From Ashinkailepas kermadecensis (lineage: Eukaryota > Arthropoda > Thecostraca > Neolepadidae): DNA of 64,000 nt. The DNA lies in contig JAOTOM010004569.1 in the NCBI GenBank assembly GCA_034440615.1, positions 124,001 through 188,000 of the forward strand, written 5' to 3'. Position 1 is the stretch's first letter. Each line of letters starts with the position of its first letter. This document shows, piece by piece, positions 22,040 to 33,316 of this stretch. The translations under genes and the position numbers were made by a program. The notes below the pieces were generated by a model. That model had not been told where the DNA came from, made no database searches, and saw only the letters and a program-made list of their open reading frames with translations.

Positions 22040-23465
22040 AGTGAAGTCTATCAACACACACTCAGCTGCCGACTGTGTGAGGTCGGCACGGCGCCCGTGG
22101 TCCCGTGGTGTGTCAGTCCGTCAACACACACCCAGCTGCCGACTGTGTAAGGTTGGCACGACGCCTGTGGTCCCGTGGTGTGTCATCAGTCTGTCAACAC
22201 ACACCCAGCTGCCGACTGTGCGAGGTCGGCACGACGCCTGTGGTCCCGTGGCGTGTCAGTCCATCAACACACACTCAGCTGCCGACTGTGCGAGGTCGGC
22301 ACGGCGCCTGTGGTCCCGTGGCGTGTCAGTCCGTCAACACACACTCAGCTGCCGACTGTGCGAGGTCGGCACGGCGCCCGTGGTCCCGTGGTGTGTCAGT
22401 CCGTCAACACACACCCAGCTGCCGACTGTGCGAGGTCGGCACGACGCCTGTGGTCCCGTGGCGTGTCAGTCCATCAACACACACTCAGCTGCCGACTGTG
22501 CGAGGTCGGCACGACGCCTGTGGTCCCGTGGCGTGTCAGTCCGTCAACACACTCAGCTGCCGACTGTGCGAGGTCGGCACGACGCCTGTGGTCCCGTGGC
22601 GTGTCAGTCCGTCAACACACTCAGCTGCCGACTGTGCGAGGTCGGCACGACGCCTGTGGTCCCGTGGCGTGTCAGTCCGTCAACACACTCAGCTGCCGAC
22701 TGTGCGAGGTCGGCACGACGCCTGTGGTCCCGTGGCGTGTCAGTCCGTCAACACACTCAGCTGCCGACTGTGCGAGGTCGGCACGACGCCTGTGGTCCCG
22801 TGGCGTGTCAGTCCGTCAACACACTCAGCTGCCGACTGTGCGAGGTCGGCACGGCGCCCGTGGTCCCGTGGTGTGTCAGTCCGTCAACACACACCCAGCT
22901 GCCGACTGTGCGAGGTCGGCACGACGCCTGTGGTCCCGTGGCGTGTCAGTCCGTCAACACACTCAGCTGCCGACTGTGCGAGGTCGGCACGACGCCTGTG
23001 GTCCCGTGGCGTGTCAGTCCGTCAACACACTCAGCTGCCGACTGTGCGAGGTCGGCACGACGCCTGTGGTCCCGTGGCGTGTCAGTCCGTCAACACACCA
23101 GCTGCCGACTGTGCGAGGTCGGCACGACGCCTGTGGTCCCGTGGCGTGTCAGTCCGTCAACACACTCAGCTGCCGACTGTGCGAGGTCGGCACGACGCCT
23201 GTGGTCCCGTGGCGTGTCAGTCCGTCAACACACCCAGCTGCCGACTGTGCGAGGTCGGCACGACGCCTGTGGTCCCGTGGCGTGTCAGTCCGTCAACACA
23301 CACCCAGCTGCCGACTGTGTGAGGTCGGCACGACGCCTGTGGTCCCGTGGCGTGTCAGTCCGTCAACACACACCCAGCTGCCGACTGTGCGAGGTCGGCA
23401 CGACGCCTGTGGTCCCGTGGCGTGTCAGTCAGTCAACACACACCCAGCTGCCGACTGTGTGAGGC
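22040..23465. repeat. 68/70-bp minisatellite, about 20 copies
   Basis: Unit has CAGCTGCCGACTGTGCGAGG, CACGACGCCTGTGGTCCCGT and GTCAGTCCGTCAACACAC. A CA slippage site gives 68-, 70- and 66-bp forms. No stop word occurs, so the plus frames stay open for hundreds of codons and swap between the same three peptide words. Confidence 0.96.
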
Positions 23466-23679
23466 CGACTGTGTACGCAGAGCAGGCCCTGTCCGGCAGA
23501 GAGCGGCGCCAGCCGGCGCCGCCTGTGTTTTCGTCCGTCGGTCGTCATGCGTCAGCGGCGAACGTCAAACACGGCCCAGTCGCACCGCGCACACCTCAAA
23601 TACTCCACCCTGGAATGCCCCGGCGGGCACCGCTCGCCGCCCCGGCTGCGCCGCGGCGGAAAATGCGGGCGTCACCGAG

Positions 23680-23745
23680 GCTCGAACTCGCGACCTGCAC
23701 CTTCCGCCTCCGGCGGCCACGCGCGCTGCGTGAGAGGCAGGCGTC
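23680..23745 (-). ncRNA. tRNA-like remnant (B-box), weak
   Basis: On the minus strand GGTCGCGAGTTCGAGCCTCG resembles a tRNA T-arm. CGCAGCGCG about 40 nt before it resembles an A-box. I cannot fold a proper anticodon arm. It could be a SINE fragment or chance in GC-rich DNA. Confidence 0.2.
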
Positions 23746-23759
23746 GCCGGGCGCGTGTG

Positions 23760-24150
23760 GCCGACGTTGACCGGATGGATCTGGAAGATGGAGGTAGGGT
23801 GGTGGAGAGGTGAAGAGGTGGGGAGGTGTGTGGGCGGGTACTCGCTGGATGCAGGTGTCGCCGGGGGGGGGCGCGTGTGGGCGGGTAGCTGGAGCGTTGA
23901 CTGGATGGATCTGGAAGATGGAGGTAGGGGGGTGGAGAGGGGAAGGAGGTAGGGGAGGTGTGTGGGCGGTACGCTGAGCTGGCCGACGTGACCGGATGGA
24001 TCTGGAAGATGGAGGGTGGAGGTGGGGAGGTGTGTGGGCGGGTACTCGCTGGGTGCGTGTGGCCGACGTTGACCGGATGGATCTGGCAGGTGGAGGTAGG
24101 GTGGTGGAGAGGTGAAGAGGTGGGGAGGTGTGTGAGTCGAGTACTCGCTG
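23760..24150. repeat. Degenerate G-rich minisatellite, units about 60-120 bp
   Basis: GGATGGATCTGGMAGATGGAGG recurs four times (near 23773, 23902, 23994, and 24076 in a GGCAGG form), mixed with GGTGTGTGGGCGGGTACTCGCTGG blocks at uneven spacing. Confidence 0.85.
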
Positions 24151-25009
24151 ATCTCGGCCGATGGGTTACTACCTGCTGATTCCGGGTCGGCTCGGAGGCG
24201 TCTTCATCTTTCAGCGTACATTGGCAGCTGTCCCCACCGGGACTGGATCGAAGGGTGACTTTATCACGCGTAAATCTCCCGCCCGTAATCCTCTCAAACG
24301 GCTGTATCGTTCTTCCACATCGCAAAAGCAGGCTGACTGGTTGGCTGGTTGGCTGAGTTTAAAAGACTACGAGGTCAATGACCTAGAAAGTAAATACGAT
24401 GAAAATAGTCTGATCTGATACAAAAATCGTGTCGGTGGGAATATCGGTACCGGCCCACAGCCCCCCTCCACACCGTGGGGAGGTGAATGGATTGGGGTGG
24501 GGGTGAGGGTGGGGAACAACCGAGTTTCGTAAAATTCAACATACGCCCATGGCGTTGCATGAAAAGGATGAACTTAGGACCTCCTTGTCCCCCTCACCCA
24601 TCCAAAACCGGTAGCAACTGGCATGTACCGGTTGTTGGTGCCATGTTTGAGAAAGGATGCTGAGCTGGCATAGCTCACCTAAATATGATAAGATACTTCT
24701 ATTTGCATCGTGCCTTGAATCTGCTTGGTCATGTATCGTCAGTTTGCACCTTGAGACTGCTTGGTCCTGTACTCTACATGTGAAGCCGGTAAATACATCA
24801 GAGCATACCCTAGCGTGACATACGTGAAAAAGAACAGAAAACCCAACTCGGCACCAGTTCTAAGGTGCTCTGTCGTGCTGGGACTGGTCGAGTTTGGCAA
24901 CCTGCTGACGGCCACCAACACTATCCCGGCAGTCGACTGACCAGCGGCCACCAGCACCAGCCCGACAGTCGGCTGAACAGCAGCCGGCCGTGTCACCGCA
25001 CGAGACCGA
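24151..25009. other. No gene seen
   Basis: Mixed composition. Short CCAGCACC/CAGTCG-type repeats occur near 24900-24985. Confidence 0.55.
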
Positions 25010-25500
25010 GTCTTAACGCACCGCCGACGATCTGACGGCCGTTCACGTCGTCGTTAAACGCCGGGCGCGGTGGGCCAGGCCGACCTTCGCGACTGAACCT
25101 CCGCCGGACGCCGCGCCAGGCGCCGCGGCGCGCCGGCGGGGTGCGCCTCCTGGAGAAGAGGTGCGCGCGCCTGTCGAGCGGATCCAGCCGGCGTCGCCGG
25201 ACGCGATTTAAAGTGGCGGCCGCAGCCGAGCCGCCCGCTGCGGATTGCCGCTTTGTCGGCGCACAAAGCGCGCGCTGGCGCTTCCGGCGGCGCTGCGGGC
25301 GCGCCGCATTCCGGCCGTTGTCGCGGCGGCCGCGCGTCGACCGCCTGCGCCCGTCGCGGGGACAATCGCGACCGCGCCGACCGCTTGTCGCGAGCATTCC
25401 TGTCGGCGGCCAGGACCGGCGTCGCGTTGCGTCGCGGCCGACGCCGACGCCGACGCCGGCACGCCGTCCGCCGGAAGGCGCCAGGAGCTAAGTGGGTCGG
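25010..25500. promoter_or_regulatory. Orphan GC/CpG-rich island A
   Basis: Dense CpG with embedded AT-containing words such as ATTTAAAGTGG. Contains a perfect inverted pair CTTTGT-CGGCGC-ACAAAG at 25251-25268, which is two facing SOX-type sites. The 15-mer at 25259-25273 recurs in the island at 35.4 kb. All frames are composition artefacts. A regulatory role is inference. Confidence 0.45.
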
Positions 25501-25883
25501 AGTCGCGTCTGGGTTGGGCCCGAGTGGACCGGACTGGGTCTGTGTTGTCGGAAGCGGACGAATGACCGATAGGGAATGGTGATGAGTCGGAGAGGATTAT
25601 GGGAGCGAAACGACCGAAGTAGGCGGCGCGCCATAAAACAGCAATTCATAACCACACCAGGAAAAATCTAAATCACCTCGAGTGGGCCACCAATGAGCGC
25701 AGGTGTGGTCAGAAAGTAATTGAAAAGAACTACGAAGTTTTTTTTTCTAGAACTATGAAGAAAATAACTAAGTCTATGAAAATGATGAAAAGTGAACAAA
25801 AGTGTCACTTTGGATATGAAGCTGCATGTGGGATGTTTCGAGTATCAGATGAAATGACATAAAATGAACGGGAGAGGTTGAGA

Positions 25884-26206
25884 GTGAGTGAGTGAGTGAG
25901 TGAGTGGGTGAGTAAGTGAGTTGGTGAGTAAGTGAGCGAGTGAGTGAGTGAGTGAGTGGGTGAGTGAGTGAGTGTGAATGAGTGAGTGAGTGTGAATGAG
26001 TGAGTGAGTGTGAATGAGTGAGTGAGTGTGAATGAGTGAGTGAGTGTGAATGAGTGAGTGAGTGTGAATGAGTGAGTGTGAATAAGTGAGTGAATGAGTG
26101 AGTGAGTGAGTGTGAATGAGTGAGTGAGTGTGAATGAGTGAGTGAGTGTGAGTATGTGAGTGAGTATGTGAGTGAGTGAGTGAGTGAGTGAGTGAGTGAG
26201 TGAGTG
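25884..26206. repeat. (GTGA)n microsatellite with GTGTGAAT variant units
   Basis: GAGT/GTGA tetranucleotides interrupted regularly by GTGTGAATGAGTGA blocks of about 18-20 bp, showing second-order amplification. Confidence 0.96.
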
Positions 26207-26379
26207 TTAATCAGCCGCACCGCGAAATATGCCACCAACGATGACTACAGCCGATGCTCGAAAGCCGCGGCTCCCCAGCGATGATTCACGAATCCCCTGA
26301 CTTGGAAGCACACATGACTAGCACAGCGCGTGCACCTCCGTTAAATACCAACACCTCGACAGCCCGCCGGACAACGAGT

Positions 26380-26750
26380 GCGCTCGTTATTAAGACGCCG
26401 CCGGGGCCGTCATCTGGCCGAGGCGAGCGGCGCGTCCGCACCTGCCGCGGCCGGTCATGAGCCACCCAGCCGCCCGGCGGCCGGTTATCGCCGCAAATTC
26501 GCGCTGCAGCGGCTGGCGCGGGCGCGCGGCCTTGGCCGCGGGCGTCGCGGCGGCGCCGGTCGCGGGCTGCTGGCCCAGTGGCCCATAGCCATGAGATGCA
26601 CCTGCCGCGCCGGCCGGCGCCGGTATTTCCGACCGGCCGCCGGCCGCCGGCGCCGGCGACGGCCGCCCGCGGGTAGGCCGGTCGACCGGCGCCTCCTCCA
26701 GCGAACCCACTGCTCGGCACGCCGGACGGACGGAGACGGACGTGTGACGA
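26380..26750. promoter_or_regulatory. Orphan GC/CpG-rich island B
   Basis: Very GC-rich. GCACCTGCCGCG occurs twice (near 26438 and 26598), each holding an E2-box (CACCTG). No coding signal I trust. Confidence 0.4.
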
Positions 26751-26759
26751 ACAGAGCGC

Positions 26760-28600
26760 AGATGTAGAACAGACGCAGAACAGATGTAGGACAGATGGAG
26801 GCCGGATGGAGAGCAGGTGCGGCCGACAATCCTCTTTGCCGTGAGAACATTTAAATGGCGAACGATCTTGCCGGCCACGTGGCTGCTTGCAAATGCAGAC
26901 CTGACATGCAGATTAAGCAGAGCCAGACCCGAGAGATAGCCGGCCATGGCTCGAGGTCGTGGGGACGATGACATTGCACCAGATGCTTTTTCTTCAGCGT
27001 GACCGTTATGACTGCCGCAGTCTGTGGCCTGGACTTAGCCCTGGCACGACGTGCATTGCGGCTTAGTCCAGATGCCAGGGTTCCAGGTATCGTGGACGGA
27101 TTATGGTGGACACTTCACGAAAAGAAAGTATTGCCATGCCTGATGCCAGCAAAGCCCAGTCTGATGATGCCAGTCACCAATGGTGACGCTACGTCACCAG
27201 TCACCAGTAGTGACGCTACGATCCGGATTGTGCTACCTCCAGCCTTTGTCATTTTTCGCCTTGTTTGGTCGGTGTCGTGGCCCCGAAAACAAAGATTGAA
27301 TGTATAGATAGGCGATTTATTTGCTACTGCAGCTTGCTTACGCGAAGCAAGCACCTGTCATTCTAAGAATAGTCAATTCTTCTGGGAATTACATGACACA
27401 ATTCATCATTGATGATGAGTTGAATGAGCTGGATGAGCTCGCTGGTGAACTCACCGCTCACAAGCGCAGCAGAATGTAACCACTGAGGGTACGAAGTGTA
27501 GCTGCACCACCTCTGCTGCTTACCATGTTAACTGGGCGGGAATGTCCGGCCAGGCCTTTGGGCTTCCCATCCAGTGGTTGTGCTCTTTCTGCCCTGCCCC
27601 TCCCAATGGACAAGTTTCATTTAGGGACACACTGTATTTTTGGCTTAAGTGTCACTAGTATTTTTTTTCATTCTAAAGACGATGGTGTCATTCATTTATT
27701 TTTATAATCTCCTAAGTCAGTAATACAACTTTTAAAGCGCTTCAGAATGCATCGCTTTGTGGTCAGTCAAAATTTGTGTGACGTCACAAATGGGGAGTTT
27801 AGGAATGGTCGACTCCCGGCCATTTGGTTGCCATTTGTAATAATCGAGACAGTTTTAGCTTGGATCGTATTCGATAGTCAGTAGAAAATGGATAAATGAG
27901 AAACGGAAACGGCGCTATTATTCTTGTTTTGTGCCCAGGTGCACAAATGCAATTGTAAGTAAACCAGACGCGATGTTCAGCGGCCTCCCGACGGCCGACA
28001 AGATGAGCAAGTTGTGGAGCGATGCTGCACACTGAGACGGTCCGCCGAGCACTGCCAGTGACTCCGCTTGCTCCGACGAACATTTTAATGTACGGGTACC
28101 ACTGCTAAACAGAGGTACGAGTATTTTGATAGCCGTGGGTGCGCCGAAAGTTGAGTTGAGGGAGGGCTGAACCAGAGTTATCTCCTCAGCTCAGTTATCC
28201 TAGAAATTGAACGATTTTTTTTAACTTCAGCTTTAGCTTGACAATAGTGGTTTTATCTTCCGTTTTGGAGATCACTCCCACAAATTAGAAACTTATATTT
28301 TACAAAGTATGCAACTGTGACTTGTTAGCATCCATTTTGTTGGAGACTTGGGTGCCCACATCCCTTTTATATTAGCATTAAGTAATGTAAGTTGACATTT
28401 TCCCAGCTGACTGTATTATGCTGAAGATGACGAGACATTCATTACACTTTGCACAAAACTGCAGATACTCCAGCAGTAGTATACTTGCAATGCTTTTCTC
28501 AAGCTCGGTTAAATTTAGCTATATGCCTGACATTCCATGCAAAACAAAATTAACCCAACCACCCATGTCCTCTGTGTAAAATCCATGGCAGTTCTAGCTA
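26760..28600. other. No gene seen
   Basis: Short tandem motifs: ACAGATGTAG/AACAGACG units near 26750-26800 and GTCACCARTRGTGACGCTACG twice near 27174-27220. Otherwise unremarkable AT-richer DNA. Confidence 0.55.
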
Positions 28601-28606
28601 TGAATC

Positions 28607-29065
28607 ACTTCAATTTTCCATTTGATAGTCATCCCTTTTTGCATTATCTCCACCAGCATCTTCAAAATATGGCAGCCCTTGCAGATTGCATCTTACGCAC
28701 TTTGCTTCATCAAAATGCTGCTGGAAGGTGTTGGATGACATTGGCCTACACCTCCTGATCATTGATTATGTTCCTCCACACCTACGCATGATTGATCACA
28801 TCAGCCTTCACCTACAGCTAGCCGATCACGTCTGCCTACAGCTATTGATAGTTGATTGCATCAACTGCTACACCTGTACAATTTATATCTCCCTGCAAGA
28901 AAGCCCATTACGAAGAAGAATCCCTTCAATTTGCCATATTTGCCATTTGATAGCAGTCCTTTTTTGCAATATCTCCATGTACATCATCAAAATATTGCAG
29001 CAAATGGAGCAGGCATGTTGCTCACTCTGATCCATCACAATGCTGCTTCACGGTCTGTGACGTCT
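28607..29065 (+). repeat. Diverged duplication of a block of about 130-150 bp, with short degenerate repeats between
   Basis: 28607-28735 and 28925-29060 share CCATTTGATAG, CATCAAAATATTGCAGC-like and CAMAATGCTGCT words in the same order. Between them are about four degenerate units with TTGATYA and CTACASCT. Both copies read similarly in plus frames (PFDSxPFLxYLH...), but I recognise no family. Confidence 0.65.
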
Positions 29066-29989
29066 GCCAAACCATTACCAATGCATATGTGCATTTCATC
29101 TGCATCTCTATGTATTTACTCATGCATTGTACCTATCATGTAATGTTAAATATGTAACGTTCACGGATTAAAATATTTTTTTTGGTGATGTTCACTGATC
29201 GATTACAAGTCCTTACAAAACATTGGGGTGTAACCTGCAGGTTACCCTCGTCATGAAATGCCTGTTATGGAAGTGGGTTTAAACAACTTCTGTTTTGCTG
29301 AAAGTAAAGCCAGGGTGTTTGCTCAGTTCAGGCGCACATCATCTATGTCATGTCTTTCCATTTTTCTCACTAATTCTACTCAAACACATAGTACAAGCTT
29401 TTGCCGCTTTTGGTGTCCAAACAACACCGCTTCATATTTTCTTGAAAGTTGGTAGCATTTCAGATCACAAGCCCTCGCCTTATTATTCATGACTCGTGTC
29501 GGTTGAAAACTTCGTGTCTAAAAATCCAACGTAGACTTGCCTGTGCAATTCGGACTTACCCGCTTCGAGACTCCTCGTATGTGATGCCATCACTACGGGA
29601 AGGACTTGAAAACGATCGCAACACTGAACTGAAGCCATATAATTATGTCATAAATGCTCATCCTGTGAACAAACTACTTCAGTTTTGACTATGAAATATT
29701 GCTACCGTTATTTTTCGAAACCGAAAACCAATAACGTGAAACTTGTCCATTGTACCATTGTTCGCGACGAAGTCCTTTTATTCCTCGGCATATGTGTTCT
29801 CCGTACCAATTTGGCTACCAACGATTATTCACTAAAGATGGTTGGTGATGGTGGACAGGTGGGGACTCACCTCTGACTTTAATTGTAAGCACAAGGTCTC
29901 TCCATGAGAGCCGTTCGGGAATTCGTCGTCCGTTTCGACTACCTCGCACAGGTTGATATGTCGTCGGACGGTGTTCTGATGACATGGCG
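29066..29989. other. No gene seen
   Basis: The plus frame at 29449-29688 has no named domain. Otherwise AT-rich. Confidence 0.5.
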
Positions 29990-30620
29990 CGCTGAATTTG
30001 GCGCCGGGCGGTGGCCGTGCCGACCGCAGCGGGCGCCGACCTGTCAGATGACCCCGACCTGTCAGATGACCCCGATGCCATCCGCCTGACGGATTCGGCG
30101 GCGACCGAGTCGGACAGGTGACGGTGCAGTCGCGCCACACCCCGACCGAGATCGGCCGACAGCGGCGCCGCGTTTCGCCACCGGCCGGCTTTGTATTGGT
30201 CACGCGCGCCCGGCGGCGCCGTTTGAGGCGGCGCGCGCCGCGATCGGCGGCCGTCTGCGGGTCAGAGGTCGTGACCCGGCGGCGCGGCGCGGGCCGACCC
30301 GGCGGCGGCGGCGACAGAGACAAATGACGCCGCCGGCTGTGTCGCATCGGCGGCGTCTGCTTTGTAGGCGGCCGGCGTGCCCCGACACGTTCTGCCGCGG
30401 TGGCGGCGAAACCCGACCGACCCCGGCCGGCGGAAAGGACAGCCGCGCGTGGGCAGGCGACGGCGACAAACGCCCGCCGGGACTGACCGGCTCCTGATTC
30501 GGCCGTCGATTTCGAATGTGGAACACCGTGTCGGTCGGCTTATCTGCGGCGGCCGAGGGTAAAAACGGACCGATAGTGTGGCCGCGCGGTCATCCGGCGG
30601 CCGGAAGCCGGATCGCCGGC
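29990..30620. promoter_or_regulatory. Orphan GC/CpG-rich island C
   Basis: CpG-dense, with ACCTGTCAGATGACCCCG repeated twice near 30050-30075 and TTATCTGCGG (GATA-type) near 30540. It stands directly before the 12-bp minisatellite. Confidence 0.4.
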
Positions 30621-30744
30621 GCCACTGCGCCTAACCAGCGGTTTACGGTTCACTCGTCGCGCTAATGACGGCCTCACAAAGCCACATCAACATGAACGGC
30701 GCCGCCAGTCGTGCGCTATTAGCGATGCGGACTGCACGTGGACA

Positions 30745-31280
30745 CGCGCGATCGGCTCTGTGATCGGTCGTTGTGATCGGCCTGTGATCGGCTCTGTAAT
30801 CAATCGTTGTGATCGGCTCTGTGATCGGCCCTGTGATCGTCTCTGTGATCGGTCGTTGTGATCGATCCGTGATCGGCTCTGTAATCAATCGTTGTGATCG
30901 GCTCTGTGATCGGCTCTGTGATGGGCTCTATGATGGGCTCTGTGATCGGCTCTGCGATCAACCGTTGTGATCGGCCACGTGATCGGCCCTTGATGCTTTG
31001 ATGGCGGCTCTGTGATGCTCCGTGATCGGCCCTGTGATCGGCTCTGTGATCGGCTCTGTGATGGGCGCTATGATGGGCTCTGTGATCGGCTCTGTGATCA
31101 ACCGTTGTGATCGGCCACGTGATCGGCCCTGTGATCGGCTCTGTGATCGGCTCTGTGATCGGCTCTGTGATCGGCTCTGTAATCAATCGTTATGATCGGC
31201 TCTGTGATCGTCCCCGTGATCGGCTCTGTGATCGGCCCTGTGACCGGCCCTGTGATCGGCTCTGTGATCGGTTGTGCGAC
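30745..31280. repeat. 12-bp minisatellite (GATCGGCTCTGT), imperfect, about 40 copies
   Basis: Variants include GATCGGCCCTGT, GATCAACCGTTGT and GATGGGCTCTAT. The unit gives a 4-aa VIGS-type peptide period on one strand, not a gene. Confidence 0.93.
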
Positions 31281-32060
31281 GTGGTCGGTGTTGGGCGGCT
31301 GAGTTACTCACGGCAATGCTGTGCCGGCTGAACAGCGGCCGTCTTAATCAGCTCTGCGTGCGGTGTCGACCGTTGTGTTTCGGTGTCGCCGTGCACGCCA
31401 GCGTATTCGGCGCTGTTGATTCAGTTCAGCCACAAACCAAACACGTCGGCGGTGACATCAGCAGCAATTGCGTCAGAGCTTACAATTTTAACACCGTATG
31501 ATTATCATTTGGCGCGCACATCTGGGCCATTGGCACTGCACACTTCCCCCTAACTCCTGTGCTTGTGAAGAAAACGCAGATTGCTTCCATATCATGGAAC
31601 CGCCGAGAGAAATACACACTGCAAGCCAATTTGGACCCACTTTAAGACACATCGTCGTGAAGCCAATTAAGCCGGCATGCAGATGGGCGCTCGCGTCCAA
31701 CTCATAATGATCCAAGGGCGATTCAGATACGAAATCTCACTTTCACCCTCTCATCCGCGCCAATCTTTTTCTCGTTATCAGCGCCTTAATCCGTAGTGGT
31801 TGATTCCAAAAGCTCGAACACCCAGAAATACGCGGCTAGAAATGAACGATCCAATTAGATACCTGGTGCAAGTGTCGCACGCGACTGCTCGTACTCGATC
31901 TTATGCCGATCTTCTGCCGATCTTCTGCCGACCAGCGCTGAAAGATCGGCGAATCTCAGCCGGCGAGGAACGGTCAAGACTGTGACACGGCAGTCCGCCT
32001 GGCGGACACTCAAGCGGGCGTCGGTGCCGGGGCAGCTCTGGCCCCTGGAGGTCACGCCGC
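31281..32060. other. No gene seen
   Basis: Mixed composition. TATGCCGATCTTCTGCCGAT is partly duplicated near 31901-31930. Confidence 0.55.
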
Positions 32061-32065
32061 ACACG

Positions 32066-32108
<43 letters not shown>

Positions 32109-32309
32109 AGAGCACCGGGCAGGTGTTGTAGCCAGCTGTCAGCCCGACCCTCACACACACACACAGAGACACAGAGCACCGGGCAGGTGTTGTAGCCAGC
32201 TGTCAGCCCGACCCTCACACACACACACACACACACACACCCACACACACACAGACACACACACACACACAGACACACACACAGACACACACACACACAG
32301 ACACACAGA

Positions 32310-32350
<41 letters not shown>

Positions 32351-32351
32351 A

Positions 32352-32422
<71 letters not shown>

Positions 32423-32480
32423 ACAGACACAGAGCACCGGGCAGGTGTTGTAACCAGCTGTCAGCCCGACCCTCACACAC
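32066..32480. repeat. (CA)n array punctuated by three copies of a 45-50-bp unique segment
   Basis: ACAGAGCACCGGGCAGGTGT followed by TGTARCCAGCTGTCAGCCCG occurs near 32106, 32170 and 32430, separated by CA runs of different length. The segment was carried along as the CA tract expanded. Confidence 0.93.
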
Positions 32481-32845
32481 ATCGTGTGATTCGCGTGCCT
32501 GCCGCTTTTTCCACCGCCGCTTTGTCTTTGGTGGGGAACCGTGGACGGACCGAATAAAGCGACAATTCTTTTTTCGCCCGTTTTTGCGCCGCCTAATGAC
32601 ACGCTGTCCATTACGAAGCAATGCGATAATGTGCGGGCACTCGGCTTGAGTGCCGGCAAACCTATTGTTTTCCACCGTGTTACGGAGAAGGTGGCGTGTG
32701 TTTTTCTTCAATGGTAGTTGTGTGATTTTACGTGTAGCGTCGCCCCAGCGGGTGGGTGTCGTTTGCCGTTCGTTACGTTGAGTACGGTTGTGTGATGCGA
32801 CGGGGGACATGCAGCGTGATTACGGTCTTTTTGACGGTCCTCACG
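32481..32845. other. No gene seen
   Basis: Mixed-composition DNA without coding signal. Confidence 0.5.
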
Positions 32846-33316
32846 CTGGATTACGGTCCTCTGGCCGGTCCTCAGACTGGATTACGGTCCTCTGGCCGGT
32901 CCTCAGACTGGATTACGGTCCTCTGGCCGGTCCTCAGACTGGATTACGGTCCCCTGGCCGGTCCTCAGATGGGATTACGGTCCTCTGGCCGGTCCTCAGA
33001 CTGGATTACGGTCCTCTGGCCGGTCCTCAGATTGGATTACGGTCCTCTGGCCGGTCCTCAGACTGGATGACGGTCCTCTGGCCGGTCCTCAGACTGGATT
33101 ACGGTCCCCTGGCCGGTCCTCAGTGGGATTGTTGCCGGTCCTCGATGGGTTATTTTTTACGGTCCTCTGGCCGGTCCTCAGATTGGATTACGGTCCTCTG
33201 GCCGGTCCTCAGATTGGATTACGGTCCTCTGGCCGGTCCTCAGACTGGATGACGGTCCTCTGGCCGGTCCTCAGACTGGATGACGGTCCTCTGGCCGGTC
33301 CTCAGACTGGATGACG
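32846..33316. repeat. 31-bp minisatellite, about 14 copies
   Basis: Unit is GGATTACGGTCCTCTGGCCG plus GTCCTCAGACT, with one irregular stretch at about 33121-33160. Frames are open with a 31-aa period. Confidence 0.95.

Noticed and set aside
21975..23770. Plus-strand frames of 405-531 codons
   Set aside because: Translation of the 68/70-bp minisatellite. The same peptide words appear in all three frames.
25774..26238. 154-codon minus frame of THSLTHSL
   Set aside because: (GTGA)n tetranucleotide repeat.
30745..31280. Possible CRISPR-like array
   Set aside because: 12-bp units have no unique spacers; it is a plain minisatellite in an animal genome.
31855..32810. Cys/Val-rich minus frames up to 252 codons
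   Set aside because: (CA)n read as CV repeats.
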